A program made the position numbers and the translations under genes. A stretch of DNA of 64,000 bases from Pisaster brevispinus (Eukaryota; Echinodermata; Asteroidea; Forcipulatida; Asteriidae). Where the stretch lies: NCBI GenBank assembly GCA_023634235.1, contig JAMKCF010000014.1, positions 10,448,001-10,512,000 on the forward strand, read 5' to 3'. Shown here piece by piece: positions 12,284 through 23,300 of the stretch (position 1 is its first letter; every line of letters starts with the position of its first letter). The notes below the pieces were generated by a model. The model was not told the DNA's origin. It worked only from the letters and a program-made list of their open reading frames with translations, and did no database searches.

Positions 12284-13755
12284 ATCATTGATCTCCATGG
12301 AGATTAATGAATGGTATCCACCAAAAGACCCCTCACATTGGCCGCCATTGATGTTAACAAACAATGGAAACGCGCACGCGTGTACGCGCTGTGCGCACGA
12401 CTAACTGGCCAATGATAGCTCTTAATTCATTCACCTCAATATTAAGGGGACAGTTTTGGGCTTGACGTCATTATGCAAGAGGTCTATAAGGTTCTCCATG
12501 CGCTTACAAAGGATGAGTCGAGTTCCCAGACTGTTTCGTTCTATTGTACCGTACCGAGTTAAGTTTATGCACCCCGCCCCGATAAAAATGCAGTTTTAAG
12601 CTTATTATGTTTTGATGACCTTTTCATTTTCTAGCTTATATGGGGGGGGGGGGTCACTGAATTTAAAGGGGCTGCTGGTTGCCTTTCTCACATTGAACGC
12701 TTTTTGGCTGTAAAACGGCATTTGTTTTGGGGAATGAACATGGCTGAAAAGTTATTTTAAAAGTAAAATGTAATGATTTTTCATAAATTTCCATTGAACA
12801 TTGTGTGGTTTTTGTGTAATTTCATGACATGACACGGTCTGCTATTTTGTGGGACAAAACGTTTTACCTCACTGAACCGTATGTTTCGCTGGTTGTATTT
12901 GTAAAGGCGAATATGTATTTTAATCACTACTCAAAAATTTTAACACACTGTAGGTGTTTTAGTGCATGCACAACCCCTAACATAGGACAAACAACTGTGA
13001 GATACACTTTATTACTTTACACAACAATAACATCAGCTTCTTTTAGACCAAGAAAATACAAATTACAAAGTAATTGACACTTCAATGATCACAATAAATC
13101 TACAAAGTATAAGTTTTTGAAGGTTCGTAATCTGCCACCTCCTTTTCCCGCGTCAGAATCAGAACAATTATGGTGGCAAAAAATTACAAATTTGTGCAAG
13201 TAGTGGTTTGTTCTTAAATTGATATCCACGAGTTCTTAAATTAATATACACTTTTTTAATAATTATGGCGTGACACAAAACCAAAACTAAGTGCTAATTA
13301 TACTAGGTCTAAAACAATGTTTTAACTTTCATAATAAGCTTCTTGTGGAAATTGCTTTTGAATGAAAACAACTTAATGTTTACGATATAAGTGTAATATT
13401 ATTGATCTTTCAAATTAGTCATGTTGGTGATGAGTTTATTTATTTATTTGTTTTTTTCACTTTGGATTAATCGTTTGCTGAGCAAGAACTCCAGTATTTC
13501 TCTGAAGTGGTAAATGACTTGAATGAAAAGTTTATTATGGACGATAGTCGTAAAATAAATAATATATTCGTTTCTTTTTAGGTCAACAAGCGAATAAGTA
13601 AGCGCCGACATAGAAAGACTGTAAGAATTACGATTGATGTAGTGTAATGTCACTGTCGTGTCTCATCTAGTGAGGTTTGCTTCGAAATGTATGTACACAA
13701 AACACTCTCTATGAATCGTTGTGGTTCTGAAAAGAACCCTTTGGTTGAACAACTC

Positions 13756-13790
13756 GACGTTTCGATCAGTAATGCTCTAATTGTCTTCAG
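13756..13790 (-). other. Hammerhead-core-like motif, copy 2
   Basis: On the minus strand CTGAAGA (13,790-13,784) is followed by a hairpin (CAATTAG...CTGATCG, 6 of 7 pairs with one G-T) and GAAACGTC. It is the paralogue of the motif at 8,554-8,588 and lies downstream of receptor 2. The compensating look of stem II may simply reflect ancestry from a retroelement end. Confidence 0.4.
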
Positions 13791-13975
13791 AGCCACCACA
13801 ACTCGTGGTATCTTCACAAACCTCACTATATTGTAGCATTCCCTTACCATGCAAAGTTACAAATTGTACTCACTCTCATGTAAATCTATAACACATTTTT
13901 TTAAACAAAGATTTGCTGCATGCAGGACTGAAGAATCTGCAAAGAGACCCTAATTTAGGTTTTCAGGTTTCGTTC

Positions 13976-14974
13976 TTATGGTTCAGCTGGTGTTTCAGAA
14001 CCGGTAGTGCGTGTCCTAACGGATGTTGAAGGATGCTGGTCTGCCCTACTTGCCAAACCAATCATCACCAGAAATCCTCGCCGGAACTGCTTGTACTTGA
14101 AACCATAAATGAAAGGGTTCGCGCATGAGTTGAAAGCTACCAGGGAAACAGAAATAATGTAGACGGCTCCGTTGAAATCCAAGTTCCAGCCGAAGTTGAA
14201 CATGAAGAAGATGACTTGGTTTGGAGTCCAACACACCAGAAAGGTAACGAATACTATGAAGAGCGTCTTGAATGTGTTTCGGCGGGCACGGAGGAGAGAT
14301 TGCTCCTGGTTCTCGCCGTTAGCCGTGTTGGTGCTGGGCGCAGATATGGTGGGCACGACGGCGGCAGCACCCACCCGCATGGCGCTTCGCTTGAGTTCCA
14401 CGGTGATATGCATGTAGACAAACAGCATGAAGACAGCGGGTACACAGAACTTCACCAGGATAAAGACTATACCGGCAGTACGGGAAGCGACCGAGGAGTT
14501 GTAAAAACACTGCCCGTCTAGGTAGTTGTTGACCGTCACAATGTACGCCCCATCCAGGATGAGACCGGAGAACCAAATGATAACCACGATGACCTTCACA
14601 AACTGGGGCGTGTACAGGCTGTGGTAGCGAAAGGGATACACGATGGCAACGTACCTCTCACACGTCACTGACAACAGGTTCACCGTGGATGAGGTGAAGA
14701 AGGCCCAGAGGAACAGATTGGAGAGCCAGATGTGGCAGACGAAATGATACCAAGTGGTGTCCGGGAGCGGGTCGATCACCACAATGTTACTGCTGAGTAT
14801 GAGCATTACTGAGCCCAGGCCGTCCAGGACCGCCTGGTTGAAGATAAAGGTGTTGGTCAGGGTGTGCATAAACTTGTTCTTGTAGATGACAACGCACACG
14901 ATGCCGTTCCCGATCATACCAAGCAACCCTACAATGGTTTTGATGATGCGTAGAAGGAGGACAGGCTCGGCCAT
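13976..14974 (-). CDS. Class A (rhodopsin-family) GPCR, tandem copy 2
   Basis: Intronless ORF of 332 residues, paralogue of the receptor at 8,773-9,774. It keeps every hallmark: GN in TM1, Asp51, Cys80/Cys156, ERY 106-108, Trp134, Pro179, CWTP, and NPFIY preceded by SCA. By hand count it differs from copy 1 at 15 residues plus one deleted residue near the C-terminus (after residue 319). About 8 further codons differ silently. Four of the 15 changes fall within residues 143-150, at the TM4/ECL2 junction where ligand contacts are common. The frame is intact, so the copy is probably functional. The ligand is unknown, and regulation is likely similar because the upstream ~600 bp is also conserved. 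Confidence 0.95.
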   Translation of the reverse strand: MAEPVLLLRIIKTIVGLLGMIGNGIVCVVIYKNKFMHTLTNTFIFNQAVLDGLGSVMLILSSNIVVIDPLPDTTWYHFVCHIWLSNLFLWAFFTSSTVNLLSVTCERYVAIVYPFRYHSLYTPQFVKVIVVIIWFSGLILDGAYIVTVNNYLDGQCFYNSSVASRTAGIVFILVKFCVPAVFMLFVYMHITVELKRSAMRVGAAAVVPTISAPSTNTANGENQEQSLLRARRNTFKTLFIVFVTFLVCWTPNQVIFFMFNFGWNLDFNGAVYIISVSLVAFNSCANPFIYGFKYKQFRRGFLVMIGLASRADQHPSTSVRTRTTGSETPAEP

Positions 14975-15156
14975 GTTGGTTGCTCGGTTCCTTCTTTTTG
15001 AAAGGTATGAACGCCGTACAGAATTCAGCTGCAGATTTTAGCTTTCTCTCTCCTTTTTCATGCATCGGGCATTCTACGATCTACTCTCACTGCCTCAAGC
15101 TTATGACCAGGGGGCTCACTGTACCGAGGTATATGACGCGCCTCCGGATTGGGCGC

Positions 15157-15164
15157 TATAAAAG
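15157..15164 (+). promoter_or_regulatory. TATA-like box conserved upstream of receptor 2
   Basis: TATAAAAG is retained at the same relative place as 9,964-9,971, despite a deletion of about 9 bp just beside it. Orientation is away from the receptor. Tentative. Confidence 0.3.
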
Positions 15165-16381
15165 CGTCTGTGGTGGAAACGAACATGATTTGTAAGATGT
15201 TTTAAAAGAAAAATATAATGTACATGTATTTTGGTTTTACCTTAAGGGAAAAGGGTAAAACAAAATAGTATTCTTGCAAAATGCAGTTATTGAGATAAAG
15301 GTCCCCTTCTTGTAATAATCAATCATTTGTCATTTAAGATAAAGTGGCTCATTGTGAAAACGGTGAGGAAATAACCTTCGAACTTGTGTGGTTTCCTTTT
15401 TGCTTTGTGACCTGGTACCTAAACACGATCCGCTTTGAAGAACTTTTAAAAAAAATGTTTGACTCTACAAAATTACGGGCCGTTTTAGCTCAAGAAGTTA
15501 AAGGGGGGAAAAAACACAAATTTGAGATATATTTTGTGAGAATCATTATCTAAAACATCTTTCCAACCATAGGCTTATTCATTTCGTAACAAAAGCTTAT
15601 TATAGCTCAAAGCGCCCAATCCAAGACAACGCGCCTCTCCAATCCTGCGTGTTTTACTGTGTCTTTGTGATGAGAGGCGCACAGACAACTACGGTGATCA
15701 ACGACCAGCGGAACTTCGTTATAAATCCATGGCAACCGTTTCTCTTTGAAGGTTACGAGGAGCACATCAATAATTTGTAGTAATGTTATTTGATTCTTAG
15801 GGCCATGTTAAACTGGGCATTTTTTGTAACTGGCAACCAACTGCACTGCATGCACAAGAAACACTTTGGTAGCACAGTAGTTATGTTTTTCTAACGATGT
15901 CGTACAGTCATCATTAATGAAATAATTTTAATATTCAAATGTGAATGCCTTTTCTTCTTGGATTGCCTGAAACTGGTTGCCTGTAAATTGCCTCCTGTGA
16001 CATGGCCCTGTGGCCTATAGGGGCCTATTGGCCATGTTTTTTTTATACATTTGTTTACAAAGTGGTGACCTTGTACATTATAATGCATTTCCAAGATACT
16101 ACACAGGCTATATGGGAAAATTTACACTTTGTGTCATAATTTTCACATAAATTCAAAATTTACAAAAGCAACAGCTGTACAGCTTTTGAGATGTCCCCTA
16201 CTTTCTTCATATCAAAAGTTAAGTAAAAACAGACAGTGCGATCTCCATAAAGCATAAGATTTGTTGTATTCTTCCATTGAGCTGTGTATGTGCCTGCAGG
16301 AAGTCCTGGCTCTGTGGCTCTTTTGTAAACATGTGATGTCATAGGTCACATGGTCTATAGCGAATGTATCCACCAAAAGAC

Positions 16382-18509
16382 CAACCTCGTTCCCAGGGGA
16401 GATCGATCTCGCTGCGCCATTTTTTCTTTTGGGGCCACTGAAGGACGAGGATTGAACGCAGGAGCCTCCTGTGAAAAACGTCAATTTTCTGTTCTATTGA
16501 CTTAATTAGTGTCCATAATTCACTGTTCATGGATGCTATGAATGCCCGGAATGTTTTGAGTTTGGTTGCATGGGAGGCCTGTCGACTTGCTGTTGAAAAC
16601 ACTTCGAAATTTGTTGAAGGATACCATCGAAAATACTTTCCTTCTGGTGATGTCTTCCTCAGTATCTCAAAGTATGCTAGTGGACAAAATGACATATTTT
16701 TGTGGTTTTCGAGTTCCGCAGGTAGGGGCTGGGACTGAAACTGCAGAAGATTAGCAGGGGACGGTAGTTATGATCTTGGAGATTCGGTGGTGCCGCTGGT
16801 GTTTGTACATTTAGTTGTCTCAGTGCTTTCGCAAGGTAGATTGTGAAGAGAATGGGACTAAGGCAGTCTCCTTGAGGTACGCCAATGTTGGTTTTGAGGG
16901 CCTATCTAAGACTGTACCCACTCTGACTTGTAAGCGGACTTCTCTGAGTACGATTGCCAAAAGATGAAGTTCATCCTGCTCCAGCATTTCTTTATAAGGT
17001 CTTCAAAAAGAACTACTCTCTTCACGGAGTCAAATGCCTTTGACATGTCAAGAAGCATAAGGTGAAGTTCTGCGAGGATCTTTAAAGTGAAGACTTGTTC
17101 TGTGGTGCTTCTATCGTGAATCTAGCACATTTGCTAGAATCTAGCACATTTTAATTAGGCCCTGTGGCCGATCCACTCTACGCGCACGCTCAACAAGTAT
17201 GGTAACGCGCAAAAGAGGCATCAGGGCATCCTCGTTCCCAGGGGTGATCGATCTCGCCGCGCCATTTTTTCCCAGCATGCCTTGCTCGATCATAACCCCT
17301 GGAATTGGTTCATTAAAATGTGCTAGAATCTAGCACATTTTAATTAGGCCTGGGCCGATCCGTTCTACGCGCGCGCTCAAATACGGTAACCCGTAAAAGA
17401 GGCATCAAGTCAAAAAGCAACTGGTCCTCTGTCATTCTTCTTTGATTTTGTGATAGTCTAACTGTATGCAGTTAAGGGTGACCGTGTAAAAACATGATTC
17501 ATTTGAAATGGAATCGCGTCAAAATACTAGCATTTTCACACGCGCGTACTAAGCGTCCTACAAGCGTCATACATGCGCTCGAAAGTTTTTAACAAGCGTG
17601 CACGCAAAGTAGTCACCATAGGGAGCCAATCAGCGTTGTTTCTCAGTACATCCCTACCAGGGGTTAGTGACGAGAGGTATCGATACGGCGCGCTGCCCAT
17701 GGTAGCGAGGCTGGCATCAGGGTCAAAGACATCCTCGTTCCCAGGGGTGATCGATCTCGCCGCGCCATCTTTTCCCAGCATGCCTTGCTCGATCATAACC
17801 CCTGGAATTGGTTCATTAAAATGTGCTAGAATCTAGCACATTTTAATTAGGCCTGGGCCGATCCGTTCTACGCGCGCGCTCAAGTACGGTAACCCGTAAA
17901 AGAGGCATCAAGTCAAAAAGCAACTGGTCCTCTGTCATTCTTCTTTGATTTTGTGATAGTCTAACTGTATGCAGTTAAGGGTGACCGTGTAAAAACATGA
18001 TTCATTTGAAATGGAATCGCGTCAAAATACTTGCATTTTTACACGCGCGTACTAAGCGCCCTACAAGCGCCATACATGCGCTCGAAAGTTTTTAACAAGC
18101 GTGCACGCAAAAAAGTCGCCCTTGGGAGCCAATCAGCGCTGTTTCTCAGTACATACCTACCAGGGGTTAGTGACGAGAGGTATCGATACGGCGCGCTGCC
18201 CATGGTAGCGAGGCTGGGTCAAAGAGCAACTGGTCCCGCTCATTCTTCTTTGATCTTGTGATATGTCTAACTGTATGCAGTTTAGGGTGACCGTGTAAAA
18301 ACATAATTCATTTGAAATGGAATCGCGTCAAAATACTTGCATTTTCACACGCGCGTACTAAACGTCCTACAAGCGCCATACAAGCGCTCGAAAGTTTTTA
18401 AAAAGCACGCACGCAAAGTAGCCACCCTTTGGAGCCAATCAGCGTAACGCGTTGTTTTTCAGTACATCCCTACCAGGGGTTAGTGACGAGAAGTATGGTA
18501 GCGAGGCTG
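16382..18509. mobile_element. Nested CAACCTCG...CGAGGCTG elements, 9-bp TSD
   Basis: The insertion begins CAACCTCGTT and ends GCGAGGCTG. Flanks CCAAAAGAC (16,373-16,381) and CCAATAAAC (18,510-18,518) match at 7 of 9 positions. The uninterrupted site is present in duplication copy 1 (ccaccaaaagacccc, about 12,315-12,330). Inside are head-to-tail units of about 480-500 bp: 17,231-17,711, 17,733-18,215, and a 5'-truncated 18,216-18,509. Each ends with the GATACGGCGCGCTGCCC...GCGAGGCTG motif or a shortened form. An 'AAAATGTGCTAG' palindrome recurs in the units (about 17,317 and 17,818). The first part holds a reverse transcriptase remnant. Confidence 0.8.
16430..17110 (-). pseudogene. Broken non-LTR-type reverse transcriptase fragment
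   Basis: On the minus strand, 17,058-17,024 encodes LLDMSKAFDSV (RT motif A) and about 16,888-16,821 encodes GVPQGDCLSPILFTIYLAK (RT motif B). A C-terminal piece at about 16,535-16,425 encodes NSELWTLIKSIEQKIDVFHR, similar to the region after the RT domain in LINE-like elements. The pieces are in different frames with stops between, and no YADD motif could be read in the expected interval. It is therefore a dead remnant without endonuclease. It sits inside a CAACCTCG element. The clade cannot be assigned. Confidence 0.8.
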
Positions 18510-18630
18510 CCAATAAACCCCTTCCATTGGCCGCCATTGATGTTAACAAACAATGGAAATGCGGACGCGTGTACGCGCTGAGCGCACGCGTGTACGCGCT
18601 GTGCGCACGACTAACTAGCCAATGATAGCT

Positions 18631-19523
18631 CAACCTCGTTCACTGTGGTGTACGATCTCGACGCGCCATTTTGTTTTCTTTCCCAGAATGCCTTGCTCGA
18701 TTGTAACCCCTGGAAGTGTGACTTCAAAATATCCAAATATATTGGATATTTTAATTAGTCCTGTGGTTGATCCATTCTGTGTTAGAGACTTTGCAGAACG
18801 CGCTGTCAAAGGACGCATCAAGTCATGGAGCAACTGGCCCCCTCTCATTCTTTTTCGATCTTGTGATACGTCTTTACTCAGCCTTGCTACCATGGGCAGC
18901 GCGCCGTATCGATACCTCTCGTCGCTAAACCTCTGGTAGGGAAACACTGAAAATCAACGTACTGCTTTGCGTGCACGTTTGTTGAAAACATTCGAGCGCT
19001 TGTAGGACGCTTGTAGGACGCTTGTTGGGCGCATAGTATGCGAGTGTAAAAATGCACGTATTTTGACGCAATACATTCCTAGAGAATCATGTTTTTACAT
19101 GGTCACCTTAAACTGCATACAGTAAAGACGTATCACAAGATCAAAAAAGAATGAGAGGGGGTCAGTTGCTCCCAGCCTCGCTACCATGGGCAGCGCGCCG
19201 TGTATGATCGAGCAAGGCATGCTGGGAAAAATGGCGCGGCGAGATCGATCACCCCTGGGAACGAGGATGAGGTTGACCATGTAAAATCATGGTTCATTTG
19301 AAATGTATTGCGTCAAAAAACGTGCATTTTTACACGCGCGTACTAAGCGCCCGACAAGCGTCCTACAAGCGTCCTACAAGCGCTCAAATGTTTTTAACAA
19401 GCGTGCACGCAAAGCAGTACATTTTGGTTAGCCAATCAGCATTGATTTTCAGTGTTTCCCTCCCAGTCCCAGAGTAGCGACGAGAGGTATCGATACGGTG
19501 CGTTGCCCGTTGTAGCGAGGCTG
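18631..19523. mobile_element. 893-bp CAACCTCG...CGAGGCTG element with perfect 9-bp TSD
   Basis: It starts CAACCTCGTT and ends GCGAGGCTG (reverse complement CAGCCTCGC). ATGATAGCT at 18,622-18,630 and 19,524-19,532 is a perfect 9-bp target duplication. The empty site with a single ATGATAGCT is in duplication copy 1 at 12,412-12,420. The interior contains inverted copies of the same family motifs (GCAGCGCGCCGTATCGATACC near 18,896 and GGGCAGCGCGCCGTGTATG near 19,190), so it is a foldback-like composite. No transposase ORF is present. Confidence 0.88.
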
Positions 19524-20257
19524 ATGATAGCTAGCTCTTCATTCACCTCAATATTAAGGGGACAGTTTTGGGGCTTGACGTCATTATGCAAGACGTCTAT
19601 AAGGTTCTCTAGGCGCTTACAAAGGATGAGTCGAGTTCCCAGACTGTTTCGTTCCATTGTACCGTACCGAGTTAAGTTACACCCCGCCCCGATAAAAATG
19701 CAGTTTAAGCTTAGTATGTTTTTGATGACTTTTTCATTTTCTAGCTTTTAATAAATAGGGGGGAGGGTCACTAAATTTAAAGGGGCTGCTGGTTGTCTTT
19801 CTCACATTGAACGCTTTTGGGCTGTAAAACGGCATTTGTTTTGGGGAATGAACATGGCTGAAAAGTTATTTTTAAAGTAAAAATGTAATGACTTTTCATA
19901 AATTTCCATTGATAATGGTGTGTTTTTTGTGTAATTTCATGACATGACACGGTCTGCTATTTTGTGGGGCACTAAAGTACGTTTTACCTCACTAATCGTC
20001 TGAACCGTATGTTTCGCTGATTGTGCTAAAGCCGAATTTATGTTTTTTAACCACTACTCAAAAATTTAAACACACTGAAGGTATTTTAGTGCATGCACAA
20101 CTCCTAAAAAGGAAAAGGAACATTTCCAAACAACAAAATTAAGAGCAATTTTTAGTTGCCTTCTGTGAACTTTTACACCAGCGCGGCTTTTGCATGCTAA
20201 TTATCATTTCTGTCCAAACGCAGTGACCATAAAACAGTCGTTGATAGCCCGTAACTG

Positions 20258-20275
20258 TTTCCAAAATGGCGACGT
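20258..20275 (+). promoter_or_regulatory. YY1-like motif overlapping the EMC5 start
   Basis: CAAAATGGCGAC resembles the YY1 core (AANATGGCG), which often overlaps start codons of TATA-less housekeeping genes. The ATG also has A at -3 and G at +4, a strong initiation context. Functional use is inference. Confidence 0.4.
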
Positions 20276-20341
20276 TCAGCAGTATCACATTGTTGGTGGG
20301 TTTCTTAGGTCTTGCACATGCCGGTTATTCAGCTGCACAAC
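20266..20341 (+). CDS. MMGT1: EMC5 exon 1
   Basis: Residues 1-25 plus the first base of His26, including TM1. The donor is C|GTAAGT at 20,342. Confidence 0.93.
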
Positions 20342-23300
20342 GTAAGTATCTTCTACTCACACAACCGTAGAAATGTTTAAATTGGTTTTGGTGTTGTTAA
20401 TTTAACTTTATGGGAAAGAATAGGTTATTTGAAGGGAAAATTGGCTTGAATTTTTACTCAAAAATTCGTCTTTGTCCTTAGTACTTCTACTTGGCATGCT
20501 TAGTTAGGTTTTCTAAACTCTAGACCCACTGACTGGTTGTGTGGCCGATCCAAGCTCACACAAGTGGGGCAATCTAAACTCCAATGTTCAAGATGGTTTT
20601 TAATTCAACTAAAAATACAAAATAGAGAAAGCTCTGATCTAAATAAATGTGAAATGGAATCCATGACTCTGCAGAACTGCTGCAGAAAAATGACGAACAC
20701 AGACCGTGCACAGCCACAGGGGGAGGGTCTATAAAAATAGAGCTGCAGAAGAAAACAGTAACCAGGTAACTGAGTGATGATAGATTGACTAAAAGCATTG
20801 AAAGTAAAACTAAAAATGGCCACCACTTTTTCATTCATTATGAATTAAAATCATCTTACAATTACATGTATTTAGCCTTTACCTTTGTTTAACTTTAAGT
20901 AATGAATTGAGTAAAAAGGTGATGGTTGGATACACAGGCTTTGAATTTTGCTCTTGAAGTTGAAGGGGCATGGCAATTTTCCTTTGGTAACTATGAGGAA
21001 AATAAAAAAATTGTATTGGAAAGGGCACCACATCAAAAGCACAGGGCACTAAGCAAGGCAATTTCTGTGGTGTGGGTTATTTCGAGGCCTAGATACGGAC
21101 ATTTTTCTCTAAAAATGGCGCACTGTATCTGATGTTAATTGTTATTCACTCGTTTGGTTGATCTGAACAAGACAATATTTTCGTGTTAAAAGGATTCATG
21201 TAACCTGACTCAACTGCCTCCAACTCTGGACTCTAGGCAATCCAGAAGTGTATGGTAGATCATAGAGCAAGGACCTTGCTCTATGGGTAGATATAGGTAG
21301 ATAGAAAATAACCTGGGGTTATGTATATCATCAAGAAGCAGGACTGAAAACTGACGAGTAAGAATTTGCTCAATATCATGGTAGGCCCTACGAGTATGAT
21401 TCCACAAGTTTACATGTATCATGCGTCAGACCTGGAATTACACGAAGGTCATGGAGACCCTTGTCCCTGGGGTCTCGGCCTTGGTGCCCCTTCAAAAGTT
21501 TTCCATAGATTTTCCGATGAAAGTGCCCTGATGCATAATTAAAATGGTCTCACCCTCTCAAAGATGGAATTCAAGGGTTGATGCATAATCAGACAAAAAC
21601 AGGTTGCTATTTGCATAAATTGACTGATTGCACGACCAATGTTTACATGTTATCGCGTGACTTATTATGGGTACTAGTCACATGTACATATATGTACGTT
21701 AACGCAGCTGATGGCAAAGGCGTGTAAAGACTACTGTGACCCATCCATCCAATTTGTAGTCAACAGTAACACAGTTGCTAAGCCCTTTTAGACCTTTTAA
21801 ATTTCTATGAATTGTGCATTGATTTAAATCACATCCTGTACTGGTTCATAAATGTGGGGTGTCATGTGGCCGAGTGGTTTAGAGCATCGAATTCAAGTTT
21901 CGATGGTTAAGTCATCGGGGTGTGGGTTCGAATCCCGGTCATGACACTTGTGTCCTTGAGCAAGATACTTGCAAGATACTTTAATTGCTTCTCTTCACCC
22001 AGGGGTATAAATGTGTACCTGCGAGGGTAGAGGTTGATATTGTGTTTGAAAAAGCCTTCGGAGCGCCACGGCAGCCCGAGCTTTATACTCCCCAGGGAGC
22101 TGAGAAAGATTACAGGAATGTTATTGGCCCAATGACCAGAGCACTAATGTAAAGCACACTGAGACGTTATTGTGAAATGCGATATAAGAACTGGTTATTA
22201 TTATTATTATAATATTATTATTATTATAATTTACCAGTATACTACCACAAATGCACTACAAATGTCTGACGGCTTTGTAGCCACCCTTGCCCCAGTATAC
22301 AATGGAGGTGTGCAACAGGGGTCGATTTCACAAAGCAATAAAATCCATCGTAAGACAAATTGTCAGTATCACCATAGTGATTTAAATTGTGACATCACAC
22401 TTTACTAAGCAACTACGATTGATTTGCAGTTACGATTGTTTGTATTAAATGTTTATCACTATATTATAAAAGTAAAGAGTGTTGGAAAAACTGAGCATTT
22501 AGCCAAGCAGAATTTCAAATCTCTGACATGAAGGAATCAACTGGTTTTGGAAAGAACTTTCTTTTCTTTTGGATGGTTTCAACTTCAAAATTGTGACATT
22601 CTTGTGTTGAAAAGCGCGTAATCGCAGTTGACCGTGTAAGCACCACATCGTGAACACAACATTCCATGTTGAACTTACTGTACATGTACATGTCCAAGAC
22701 TTGCTGGAACTGTCCTTACTGGCTTTGTATTCTTCAGCCACTCCGATAGGTCTGTATTACAACATGGACTCCGGAATATTCTTTACACATACCGGTGTTT
22801 CAAGACAGATTAGTCTTGATCAAATAAACACATGCAACATTCATCATGTAAATTACAACAGCAACACTTCCCTATATTGGAGGACGCCTTGTTTGTTGAT
22901 TTTTGATACCCACTATACATGTATTGTAGGTCAAGTGACATTTTTTGTGCAATCAGTCTACTGTGTCCTTAAAGTACAGTCTCGGAGACTGTGAATGAAA
23001 ATCGCAACATGTACATTTTATAAAGATTATTTGTTTGTAAGCCTGTATGATGTACATGTAGTTGCCCTAGGTCCTCCCCTCAGTCCTACTAGATCATTGT
23101 TTGAACTTTTTCCACGACTAAATGTCAATAAAAAACTTCAACATTTGACAATTTTGTTATTATTATTATTTTTTTTTTTTGCATTCCTGAACTTGTGGTT
23201 TCTATTGAGTGAATTTAACCAAAAGACATGATATGATGTTAACTAGTTGGCTTCGGAGGGCGCAATAACCCGCAAAGCTCATAAGCAACACGTACACAAC

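Larger units (their letters stand above)
7665..13070. repeat. Tandem segmental duplication, copy 1
   Basis: This unit aligns in order with about 13,000-20,110. The receptor 3' flank and gene (7,884-10,475) match 13,078-15,665. The segment 11,538-12,245 matches 15,665-16,370, and 12,320-12,420 matches 18,510-18,630. Finally 12,420-13,070 matches 19,524-20,110. Differences are mostly small indels plus discrete mobile insertions. Copy 1 alone has inserts at 7,738-7,883, 10,486-11,535 and about 12,246-12,313. Boundaries are approximate because they were aligned by eye. Confidence 0.85.
13000..20110. repeat. Tandem segmental duplication, copy 2
   Basis: Paralogue of 7,665-13,070, lengthened by two mobile insertions (16,382-18,509 and 18,631-19,523). 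It lacks the copy 1 MITE, the 1.05-kb segment and the palindromic insert. It ends about 150 bp before the EMC5 gene. Boundaries are approximate. Confidence 0.85.

Noticed and set aside
16339..16695. 118-codon ORF read as an intact gene
   Set aside because: Only its middle part resembles the tail of a reverse transcriptase. The catalytic motifs are in other frames, so it is part of a pseudogene.
21861..21945. Functional tRNA-Leu(CAA) gene
   Set aside because: It continues into a SINE body with an ATT tail and has degraded relatives in the window. The acceptor has a mismatched seventh position.
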